Positions 8,918 through 14,160 of a DNA stretch of 14,160 nucleotides are shown here, one piece after another (within the stretch, counting starts at the first letter, position 1; every line of letters begins with the position of its first letter). The stretch spans positions 1-14,160 of the forward strand of contig JAJYGO010000425.1 of the NCBI GenBank assembly GCA_021785115.1, written 5' to 3'. The notes under the pieces were generated by a model. It saw nothing but the letters and a program-made list of their open reading frames with translations, was not told the DNA's origin and ran no database searches. The stretch comes from Chloroflexota bacterium. GTDB lineage: Bacteria > Chloroflexota > Limnocylindria > Limnocylindrales > CSP1-4. The position numbers were made by a program, and so were the translations under genes.

Positions 8918-10029
8918 CAGGCCGGTGCCTCCACGAGCGCCCGCAGGCCGCCCCGTCTCAGGAGCCAGCGGATCAGCATCTCGGCGCCCACGAAGAAGAG
9001 CACCAGGGCCTGCAGGATCTGGACCAGGAACCCGGAGATGTTGGCGTTCGCCTGCATGGCCACCGCCCCGTGGATCATGGCCCCGTACAGCAGGCCCGCC
9101 AGGAAGATCCCGATGGCGGAGTTCCTGCCGACCAGCGCGACGGCGATTGCCTCGTAGCCGTAGCCGGGCGAGAAGCTGTCGTAGAGGCGCATCTGGACCC
9201 AGACCGGGACCATGCCGGCAAGCCCGGCGAACGCGCCCGCGATCACCATCGCGATGACCAGCCGCCTGGCCACGTTGATGCCGCCGTAGGCCGCGGCCTT
9301 CGGGTTGAACCCCACCGCGCGGATCTCGTACCCGAGGGGGGTTCGCCACAGGATCCAGGCGAAGACCACGCCCGCCAGGATCGTCAGGAAGAGGCTCGCG
9401 TTGAGCCGGGCGTTGGGCAGGATCCAGGAGGGCAGGATGATCGGGAAGGCGGCCTGCGGCGGGATCGGGCCCGACTCCGGTGTCCCGTAGGCGTTGGACG
9501 GGGTCATGGGGCCCGCCTCGAGGAGCCAGTGGCTGATGTCGATCGCCACGTAGCTCAGCATCATCGTGGTGATGACCTCGTGCGCCCCGGTCTTGGCCTT
9601 GAGCCAACCGGCAATCCCGGCCCAGGCACCGCCGGCGACCATGGCCGCCACGATGCAGACGATGATCAGCACGATGCCCGGCCAGTTGGGGAAGGTGGTC
9701 GCGAGCCACGTCGACGCGATCGCGCCCATGTAGAGCTGGCCCTCGGCGCCGATGTTGAACAGCCCGCAGCGGAAGGCGAAGGAGACCGCGTAGGCGGCCA
9801 GGATCAGCGGGATCGACGAGATGAACGTCTCGGAGATGTCGAATGGCGAGCCGACCGCGCCGACGAGCATCTGCTGGTACGCCGTGATCGGGTTGGAGCC
9901 GCTGACGAGGACGACGACGCCGCCGACGATGATGGCAAGCACGACCGCGAGGATCGGGCCGATGCCCGAGGCGACGAGTTGCCGGAGCCGGCCCGCCGGC
10001 CTCTCGATCGGGAGCGTGGCGACAGTCAC
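8917..10029 (-). CDS. ABC transporter permease 1 (BPD_transp_2 family, NupP-like)
   Basis: A 370-residue inner-membrane permease, the longer of the pair, as is usual for nucleoside-type importers. The conserved block FRCGLFNIGAEGQLYMGAIA corresponds to the NIAMEG motif of the partner. LKAKTGAHEVITTMMLSYVA and LGYEIRAVGFNPKAAAYGGI are also typical, the latter being the ATPase-coupling loop. About nine to ten hydrophobic helices can be counted. It starts with a GTG at 10029, preceded by a GAGGG Shine-Dalgarno about six bases away, which fixes the start. Its TGA is shared with the ATG of permease 2 (TGATG). It lies 76 bp after the lipoprotein stop, and that gap contains a strong hairpin that may lower its expression relative to the binding protein. 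Confidence 0.95.
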   Translation of the reverse strand: MTVATLPIERPAGRLRQLVASGIGPILAVVLAIIVGGVVVLVSGSNPITAYQQMLVGAVGSPFDISETFISSIPLILAAYAVSFAFRCGLFNIGAEGQLYMGAIASTWLATTFPNWPGIVLIIVCIVAAMVAGGAWAGIAGWLKAKTGAHEVITTMMLSYVAIDISHWLLEAGPMTPSNAYGTPESGPIPPQAAFPIILPSWILPNARLNASLFLTILAGVVFAWILWRTPLGYEIRAVGFNPKAAAYGGINVARRLVIAMVIAGAFAGLAGMVPVWVQMRLYDSFSPGYGYEAIAVALVGRNSAIGIFLAGLLYGAMIHGAVAMQANANISGFLVQILQALVLFFVGAEMLIRWLLRRGGLRALVEAPA

Positions 10030-10048
10030 GTCAGGCCCTCAGGGTGCA

Positions 10049-10086
10049 GATCGAGGCGGGTCCGGTTCGACGGGCCCGCCTCGATC
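10049..10086 (-). other. Intercistronic 16-bp hairpin between binding-protein and permease genes
   Basis: Bases 10049-10064 pair with 10071-10086 over 16 positions, all Watson-Crick except one T/G pair, closing on a six-base loop (10065-10070). It fills half of the 76-bp gap between the lipoprotein stop (10106) and the permease start (10029). No T-run follows it on the minus strand, so it is not a classical terminator. The likely role, inferred from similar elements such as the malE-malF gap, is protection of the upstream message from 3' exonucleases or partial termination, giving more binding protein than permease. Confidence 0.75.
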
Positions 10087-10105
10087 GAAGTGTCTCGGAT
10101 TGCGC

Positions 10106-11281
10106 TTACTTGGGGATGGTGGTGGGCGGGACGATGGCCCCGCTCTTGATCTGGTCCGCGATCTGCTGGACCTGCGCCACGATGTCCGCCGGGACCACGC
10201 TGTTCGGCGGCGCGAAGCCGGTCGCGTTGTTCTGGAGCGTGAACTCGTTGTCCCCGCCCTTGAACTGCCCGTTCATGAGACCCTGGATGGTCAGGAAGAC
10301 GGCGACATCCACCTTCTTGATCGCGCTGGTGATGATCGTCGCCGGCGCGACGTAGTTCTGGTCGGCGTCGACGCCGATCCCGTACACGCCCTTGTCCACG
10401 GCCGCCTGCAGGTAGCCGAGGCCGCTGGCGCCCGCCACCTGGAAGAGGATGGTGGAGCCGCGGGAGATGTGGTTGAGCCCGATGCTCTTGCCGATCGTCT
10501 GGTCGGTGAAGGACTGCGAGTACCCACCGAGGATCGTGATGCCCGGATCGGCCGCCTTGGCGCCCGCGATGTAGCCGGCGATGTACCGGTCGACCGGCGG
10601 GATCGCCAGGCCGCCCATGTAGCTGATGGTGTTCGACGTGGCCGCGCCGACCTTGTCCTTCTCCATCAGGCCGGCCAGGTACCCGACCGTGTAGCCCGAC
10701 TCCTGCTCGTGGAAGAAGAGGTTCGCCACGTTGGGCAGGTTGACCGTGTTGCCCTTGGCATCAGCCGGGGCGGTGTCGATGGCCGCGAAGTGGACGTTGG
10801 GGTACTGCTTCGCAACGGTGTAGACCGCGTTGGCCATCAGGAAGCCGACCGCGATGACCAGGTTGTCACCCTTCTGGGCGAAGGTGGTCAGGTTCGGCAC
10901 GTACTGCGACTGCTCGGACGACTGGATCACGTCGACCGTCGCACCCAGCTGGCACTGTGCCTGCTGCAGGCCCAGGTAGGCGAGGTGGTTGAAGCTCTTG
11001 TCGTTCAGGCCGCCGACGTCGGTGACGAGGCCGACCTTGAAGTTCGGGTTTGCCGCGACGCAACTGGCCGCCGCGCTGGCGCCCGGGCTCGCGACTGCCG
11101 CCTGGCTCGCCGCCGGAGCCGATGCGGGCGCAGCCGAGGCGGGTGCCGGAGCGGCCGACGCCGGAGCGGCGGCGGACGCCGGTGCTGCCGCCGAGGGAGC
11201 GGTGGTCGCGGCAGACGAGCATGCGCCGAACAGGATCGACGCCGTGATCGCCACGGCGAAGCCGACGCGTAACGTTCGCAA
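10106..11281 (-). CDS. BMP-family ABC transporter substrate-binding lipoprotein
   Basis: A 391-residue solute-binding protein of the basic membrane protein (BMP/PnrA/NupN) family, which captures nucleosides or related ligands outside the membrane. A basic N-terminus and hydrophobic core end in the lipobox-like ILFGAC, with C21 as the likely lipidated cysteine. Residues 22-73 form an Ala/Ser/Pro-rich tether. The ligand domain begins around FKVGLVTDVGGLNDKSFN (81-98) and includes VIAVGFLMANAV, VHFAAIDT, ESGYTVGYLAG and GVYGIGVDADQNY, all family hallmarks. C74 and C110 could form a disulphide. Translation starts at a TTG (11281), supported by a strong GGAGGA Shine-Dalgarno at 11289-11294 seven bases away. 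It is the first gene of the operon and is followed by the two permeases and the ATPase. Confidence 0.95.
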   Translation of the reverse strand: MRTLRVGFAVAITASILFGACSSAATTAPSAAAPASAAAPASAAPAPASAAPASAPAASQAAVASPGASAAASCVAANPNFKVGLVTDVGGLNDKSFNHLAYLGLQQAQCQLGATVDVIQSSEQSQYVPNLTTFAQKGDNLVIAVGFLMANAVYTVAKQYPNVHFAAIDTAPADAKGNTVNLPNVANLFFHEQESGYTVGYLAGLMEKDKVGAATSNTISYMGGLAIPPVDRYIAGYIAGAKAADPGITILGGYSQSFTDQTIGKSIGLNHISRGSTILFQVAGASGLGYLQAAVDKGVYGIGVDADQNYVAPATIITSAIKKVDVAVFLTIQGLMNGQFKGGDNEFTLQNNATGFAPPNSVVPADIVAQVQQIADQIKSGAIVPPTTIPK

Positions 11282-11288
11282 CGGTTGT

Positions 11289-11294
11289 TCCTCC
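11289..11294 (-). promoter_or_regulatory. Strong ribosome binding site deciding a TTG start
   Basis: On the minus strand GGAGGA lies seven bases before TTG (11281-11279), the start of the lipoprotein gene. No ATG or GTG fits this site better. It is the strongest Shine-Dalgarno in the operon, which may offset the weak initiation codon. Confidence 0.75.
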
Positions 11295-11413
11295 AGCTAC
11301 CGTCGACCCGGGCGCGTTCACGTCCGGCCCGACTCCCTCCACGTCCCGGGGTACCCTCCCCCCGAACGATGGTCTCCCCACCTCCGCAGGCTGCCACGGG
11401 CTCGGCAACCGCG

Positions 11414-11423
11414 GCGGTACCGC
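11414..11423. promoter_or_regulatory. Perfect palindrome at the predicted start of the importer operon
   Basis: GCGGTACCGC is a perfect 10-bp palindrome lying right after the predicted -10 box of the importer operon, about where transcription would begin. It is placed like an operator. A chance palindrome in GC-rich DNA is also possible. Confidence 0.25.
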
Positions 11424-11426
11424 GCC

Positions 11427-11456
11427 AGTATGCACGCGGCCGAGAGGGCCGTGCAA
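11427..11456 (-). promoter_or_regulatory. Candidate promoter of the importer operon
   Basis: On the minus strand TTGCAC (11456-11451) and CATACT (11432-11427) are separated by 18 bases. This predicts a start near 11420 and a leader of about 140 bases before the lipoprotein TTG. The boxes are imperfect, but they lie in the only AT-richer patch of the divergent gap. I recognise no known riboswitch in the leader. Confidence 0.4.
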
Positions 11457-11671
11457 TGCTATGGCGCACACGTTTGACACGGGGGATTCACAATGCTGGA
11501 TCTCGTTGCCGGGTCGGGCGCCGCGCCGGGCAGCGGTCGCCGCCGATCTGTCGTCTGCGACCGTCGATCCGTCCGGGGCGGCCGGCAGTCTGTCCGATGG
11601 GGCCGCCGCCCCTGCGTCAGTCGCGGCCTCATTGACAGTGACCCGGGCGCCGGTCGGAGTGCTCCCTGCGG

Positions 11672-12190
11672 ATGCGGGCGGGTGTGCCGGTGAACCCGCA
11701 CACGGCCCGCGACGGGGCGCGCGCAGCGAGCGCGCACGACCCACGCGGGCGGCGTGGCACGGCGTCGGTGGCGACGGCCCTCGAGGCGCGCGGGCTGCTG
11801 CGTGCGGCGCAACGGATCGCCGTGGTGGGCGCGTCACCCGATCCGACGAGGCCGTCGCACGACGTGATGCGCTACCTGCTGGCGGCCGGGTACGACTGCG
11901 TGCCGGTGAACCCTTCCGTGCCGGAGATCCTCGGGCGATCCACCTTCCCCGATCTCGCCTCGGCGACCGCGGCGGGTGGCCGGTTCGACATCGTCGACGT
12001 GTTCCGCCGACCGGAGGCCACGCCCGAGATCGCCCGCGAGGCGGTCGCCGCCGGTGCCGGGGTCCTGTGGCTCCAGCTGGGCATCGTCAACCAGGAGGCG
12101 GCCCGGATCGCTGCGGACGGCGGCCTGGCCGTGGTCATGGACCGGTGCACCAAGATCGAGCACCGCGCGATGCTGGCGGAGGGCGTCTAG
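11672..12190 (+). CDS. CoA-binding domain protein (YccU-like, Rossmann fold)
   Basis: A small cytoplasmic protein with a CoA-binding Rossmann domain (CoA_binding_2 family; YccU of E. coli is 137 residues). The nucleotide-binding start is IAVVGASPDPTRPSHDVMRY (49-68 counted from the first ATG), followed by GYDCVPVNPSVPEILGR, FDIVDVFRRPE, VLWLQLGIVNQEAA and the C-terminal GLAVVMDRCTKIEH. The physiological ligand and role are not established. The start is uncertain. The first ATG (11672) gives 172 residues, with an Arg/Ala-rich N-terminus of about 32 residues unlike the family. A GTG at 11768 gives 140 residues, the normal length. Neither has a clear Shine-Dalgarno. I give the longer form but think the GTG is at least as likely. 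The gene stands alone and runs divergently from the importer operon. Confidence 0.88.
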   Translation: MRAGVPVNPHTARDGARAASAHDPRGRRGTASVATALEARGLLRAAQRIAVVGASPDPTRPSHDVMRYLLAAGYDCVPVNPSVPEILGRSTFPDLASATAAGGRFDIVDVFRRPEATPEIAREAVAAGAGVLWLQLGIVNQEAARIAADGGLAVVMDRCTKIEHRAMLAEGV

Positions 12191-12272
12191 CGGATCCCGC
12201 GTATCGGCCGGCCGGGTGCCTCGGTGCGGCGGGCCGGGCGGCGAACCGCGGGCCGCGGCGAGCGGCCTCGGA

Positions 12273-12291
12273 CGGGAGGCGGCCCCTCCCG
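12273..12291 (+). terminator. Weak hairpin downstream of the CoA-binding gene
   Basis: CGGGAGG (12273-12279) pairs with CCTCCCG (12285-12291) across a five-base loop, 83 bases after the stop codon. No T-run follows, so termination here is only a possibility. Confidence 0.2.
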
Positions 12292-12372
12292 CCGGCGGTC
12301 CACTGCGGCGGTGGATAGTGCCCGCGTCGTGTGCGGTAGCTGAGCCTCGCCCGCGGCTGGACGCTATTGCAC

Positions 12373-12426
12373 AGCACGGCAGCCTTACGCCGACGGGTGA
12401 GCCGTCGCTCCGCGGCTGCCGACGCT
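12373..12426. other. Nested hairpin in intergenic DNA
   Basis: CGGCAGCC (12377-12384) pairs perfectly with GGCTGCCG (12414-12421). Inside, CGACGG (12391-12396) pairs with CCGTCG (12402-12407) over a five-base loop. Outside, AGC (12373-12375) can pair with GCT (12424-12426) across a small internal loop. This could be a structured RNA or a DNA-level element. Chance is not excluded at this GC content. Confidence 0.35.
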
Positions 12427-12550
12427 GGCGAGGCATGCTCACGCACGGGCGGGCACGGCGACGGGGACGACAGCCCGCCCGGACGGTGCCGTCGGGCCGC
12501 GCAGTGCTCGCCGGGTGTGCGATAGCGGCATCACGGCGCCGCCGTTCCTG

Positions 12551-12699
12551 CCCGGGCGCTTCGGCCGCGTGTCCGCCGTGGCCAGCGCACCCCGGGCCCG
12601 TCCGGGCGCTTCCCGGCGCGCCTGGCCCGTCTGGGCGCTTCTCGGCGTGCCCGGGCGCTTCGGCCGCGCGCCCGCCGTGGCCGGCGCACCCCGGGCACG
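12551..12699. repeat. 50-bp direct repeat with two shorter related cores
   Basis: Bases 12551-12600 and 12650-12699 match at 46 of 50 positions, exactly 99 bases apart. The 49 bases between them carry two more copies of the leading core (TCCGGGCGCTTC at 12601 and TCTGGGCGCTTC at 12630). Each long copy begins with a potential hairpin: CGGGCGC, a nine-base loop, then GTGTCCG in the first copy or GCGCCCG in the second. The block ends just before the stop of the membrane-protein gene on the other strand. Confidence 0.75.
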
Positions 12700-12704
12700 G
12701 TCGC

Positions 12705-12977
12705 TCAGTGCACGGCGAACCCGGCGATGATCAGCACGAGGCCGACGATCGCGGCGACCAGCCAGGGCTGCGCGCGGTGGCGCAGCTCGGTCTCCATCAG
12801 GTCCGCGCTGCTCGGGCCGGACTCGGTCGGCCGACCGCGCCAGGTCTCATAGCGACGGATGTTGTCCTGCTGCGCGCGCAGGGCCTGGTAGCGGCGCCAG
12901 TACGGCATCCCCCTGACCCAGGCCGCGGCGATCAGCACGACGCCGACGACCCACAGCACCACGTTGACCGCACTCAC
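12705..12977 (-). CDS. Hypothetical two-helix membrane protein
   Basis: A 90-residue protein that I do not recognise as a named family. It has two clear membrane helices, residues 4-21 (VNVVLWVVGVVLIAAAWV) and about 71-89 (PWLVAAIVGLVLIIAGFAV). The connecting loop is strongly basic and aromatic (RGMPYWRRYQALRAQQDNIR, then RYETWRGRP), which by the positive-inside rule puts the loop in the cytoplasm and both ends outside. The start is a GTG at 12977 with a GGGGGCGG stretch just upstream. The frame is open to 13151, but that extension is arginine/proline-rich and lacks membrane or domain character. It lies 214 bp downstream of gatB on the same strand and could be read from the gatB transcript. 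The gene looks real because hydrophobic and charged segments are well ordered. Confidence 0.7.
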   Translation of the reverse strand: MSAVNVVLWVVGVVLIAAAWVRGMPYWRRYQALRAQQDNIRRYETWRGRPTESGPSSADLMETELRHRAQPWLVAAIVGLVLIIAGFAVH

Positions 12978-13191
12978 ATGCCGCCCCCGCTGCTGCACGA
13001 CGTGACTGCCCAGTCGTGCGATCGAGGTGTCCAACGGCGGGTGCCGTCGTGGATCTGTGCCTGCACTTGCGGGACGCCTGCCACCCGGAGGACGTCGCGC
13101 CACGCGCCTGCGGCGCACGCCCGGACACGCGGAGCACACGCCACGCGCCAAACGACCGGCCGGCCGGCTGGTGCCCGGTGGCCGCCCCGCG
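12978..13191. other. Gap between gatB and the membrane-protein gene
   Basis: These 214 bases contain a hairpin GCACGAC/GTCGTGC (12995-13001 with 13013-13019) just upstream of the membrane-protein ribosome site. An 11-base direct repeat CGCCACGCGCC occurs at 13098-13108 and 13139-13149. No canonical terminator with a T-run follows gatB, and no clear promoter is visible. Confidence 0.4.
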
Positions 13192-14160
13192 TCATGCCTC
13201 CTCCTCCAGCCGCTCGCGGACCAGCCGCTGCACCACGGCCGCGTTCGCCTGGCCGCGCGTCGCCTTCATCACCTGCCCGACCAGGAAGCCGATCGCCTGC
13301 GGCTTGCCGGAGCGGTAGTCGGCCACCGCGGCCGGGTTCGCGGCGAACACCTGCTCGACGGCAACCGTCAGCGCGCCGGTGTCGGAGATCTGCGAGATGC
13401 CGAGCTCCGCCACGATCCGTTCGACCGGCTCGCCGGTGTCGACGTGACGCGCGAAGACCTCCTTCGCGTTGGTGCCCGAGATCCGCCCATCCTCGATCAT
13501 CTCCACGAGGCGTGCGAGCTCGGCGCCCGAGGCCCGTCCGCCGTCTCCGCGCTGCCGCGTGATCCGCAGGTACTCCCCGGTGACCCAGTTCGCGAGCGAC
13601 TTCGGGGCCGGCCGCTCCACCCGGGCCTGGCGTTCCTCCGGCGCCGGCAGCTCAGCCGGGGCCGGACGCCCCCCCTGGGAGGGCCGCTGGGCCGCACCGG
13701 GTCCCGCGGCCGCGAGCGCTTCCTCGAACAGGGCGCTGGCCGCGGCATCGCTCACGATCACCCCGGCGTCGTAGGCCGACAGGCCCAGCTCGCCCACGTA
13801 GCGCGCCCGACGCGCCGCGGGGAGCTCCGGCAGGGACTCCCGGATCCGGGCCCGCCATGCCTCGTCCGTCCGCAGCGGGGGCAGGTCGGGCTCGGGGAAA
13901 TACCGGTAGTCGTCGGAGTACTCCTTGACGCGCATGCGGTACGTCTCGTTCCGGACGTCGTCCCAGCCGCGCGTCTCCTGCACCAGCGACCCGCCGGACT
14001 CAAGCACGCCGATCTGCCGCTCGATCTCGTGGGCGATCGCCCGCTCGACCGCGCGGAACGAGTTCATGTTCTTGACCTCGACGCGCGTCCCGAACGCCTC
14101 CTGGCCGACCGGCCGCACCGAGACGTTCGCCTCGACCCGCATCTGTCCGTTCTCCATCTC
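13192..14160 (-). CDS. gatB: Aspartyl/glutamyl-tRNA(Asn/Gln) amidotransferase subunit B (N-terminus cut)
   Basis: GatB is the kinase/transamidation subunit of GatCAB, which converts Glu-tRNA(Gln) and/or Asp-tRNA(Asn) to the amidated form. The visible 323 codons run off the right edge; the codon at 14158-14160 is glutamate, so the methionine at 14157 is internal. The end of the catalytic cradle is present: MENGQMRVEANVSVRP, then GTRVEVKNMNSFRAVERAIA, LVQETRGWDD and KEYSDDYRYFPEPDLPPL. The C-terminal YqeY-like tRNA-binding tail is complete, with LANWVTGEYLR, ISGTNAKEVFARH and GFLVGQVMKATRGQANAAVV, ending in EEEA and TGA at 13192. A Pro/Ala/Gly/Glu-rich insertion of about 35 residues (coded by roughly 13600-13710) sits just before the conserved LANW motif. 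The frame is intact across it, so the protein is probably functional. Confidence 0.97.
   Translation of the reverse strand, partial: EMENGQMRVEANVSVRPVGQEAFGTRVEVKNMNSFRAVERAIAHEIERQIGVLESGGSLVQETRGWDDVRNETYRMRVKEYSDDYRYFPEPDLPPLRTDEAWRARIRESLPELPAARRARYVGELGLSAYDAGVIVSDAAASALFEEALAAAGPGAAQRPSQGGRPAPAELPAPEERQARVERPAPKSLANWVTGEYLRITRQRGDGGRASGAELARLVEMIEDGRISGTNAKEVFARHVDTGEPVERIVAELGISQISDTGALTVAVEQVFAANPAAVADYRSGKPQAIGFLVGQVMKATRGQANAAVVQRLVRERLEEEA

Larger units (their letters stand above)
11282..11671. other. 390-bp divergent intergenic region
   Basis: This gap separates the importer operon (minus) from the CoA-binding gene (plus). It holds the lipoprotein ribosome site, a candidate minus promoter, a palindrome and a perfect TTGACA on the plus strand (11474-11479). 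The TTGACA has no convincing -10 box at 16-18 bases. The heptamer CAATGCT occurs twice, at 11454-11460 and 11491-11497, 37 bases apart. Bases 11500-11670 are GC-rich and show nothing I can name. Confidence 0.5.
12191..12704. other. 514-bp non-coding region
   Basis: I find no credible gene between the CoA-binding gene and the small membrane-protein gene. Open frames here have arginine/proline-rich compositions typical of shadow frames in GC-rich DNA, with no ribosome sites. The region contains a weak hairpin (12273-12291), a nested hairpin (12373-12426) and a repeat block (12551-12699), each listed separately. Nothing resembles tRNA, tmRNA, RNase P or SRP RNA. Confidence 0.6.

Noticed and set aside
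11282..11426. Purine or other riboswitch in the importer leader
   Set aside because: A nucleoside importer makes this tempting, but I cannot find the conserved cores of purine, PRPP, cobalamin or other known classes in the minus-strand leader.
11474..11502. Plus-strand promoter for the CoA-binding gene
   Set aside because: The TTGACA is perfect but no acceptable -10 box lies 16-18 bases away, and the leader would be about 170 bases; kept only as a note.
12551..12699. CRISPR array or phage attachment site
   Set aside because: The repeats are too few, too long and irregularly spaced, with no cas genes, integrase or tRNA nearby.
11976..13562. A 528-codon plus-strand frame spanning CoA-binding gene, repeats and gatB
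   Set aside because: It crosses several genes in wrong frames or antisense, and its sequence is dominated by Arg, Pro and Ala. The repeated Pro/Gly/Ala-rich part only reflects the DNA repeat at 12551-12699.

Overview
The window reads as ordinary chromosomal DNA from a very GC-rich bacterium. GC at third codon positions is extreme, GTG and TTG starts are common, and the solute-binding lipoprotein has a long Ala/Ser/Pro linker. Together with the mix of families (full GatB, AIM24 protein, DUF2461 protein, BMP-type nucleoside importer) this fits a Chloroflexota lineage (Limnocylindria-like) or a high-GC actinobacterium. That placement is inference; there is no rRNA or other decisive marker. I see no phage, transposon, CRISPR, tRNA or rRNA.

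Layout, left to right. (1) 1-3541, minus: most of dnaE, the replicative DNA polymerase III alpha subunit, cut at its C-terminus by the left edge. (2) 3631-4404, minus: a DUF2461 protein directly upstream of dnaE and probably co-transcribed with it. (3) 4405-4624: a divergent promoter region, followed by 4625-5329, plus: an AIM24-family protein. (4) 5386-11281, minus: one compact operon that reads, in transcription order, BMP-family lipoprotein, permease 1, permease 2, double-domain ATPase, EamA/DMT transporter. The middle genes are coupled by TGATG and ATGA overlaps. A strong 16-bp hairpin sits between the lipoprotein gene and the rest. (5) 11282-11671: a divergent regulatory region, then 11672-12190, plus: a YccU-like CoA-binding protein. 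(6) 12191-12704: non-coding, with a hairpin cluster and a 50-bp near-perfect direct repeat. (7) 12705-12977, minus: a 90-residue two-helix membrane protein. (8) 13192-14160, minus: the C-terminal two thirds of gatB, cut by the right edge.

Functionally, the core is a predicted nucleoside (purine or related) uptake system. The lipoprotein captures substrate outside the membrane, the two permeases form the channel, and the ATPase drives transport. The linked EamA carrier may export or exchange a metabolite. dnaE and gatB are housekeeping genes. I found no convincing new defence, mobile or biosynthetic system. The observations most worth a second look are the intercistronic hairpin, the intergenic repeat whose sequence changes preserve a stem, the unusual gene order of the importer operon, and low-complexity insertions in GatB and DnaE.
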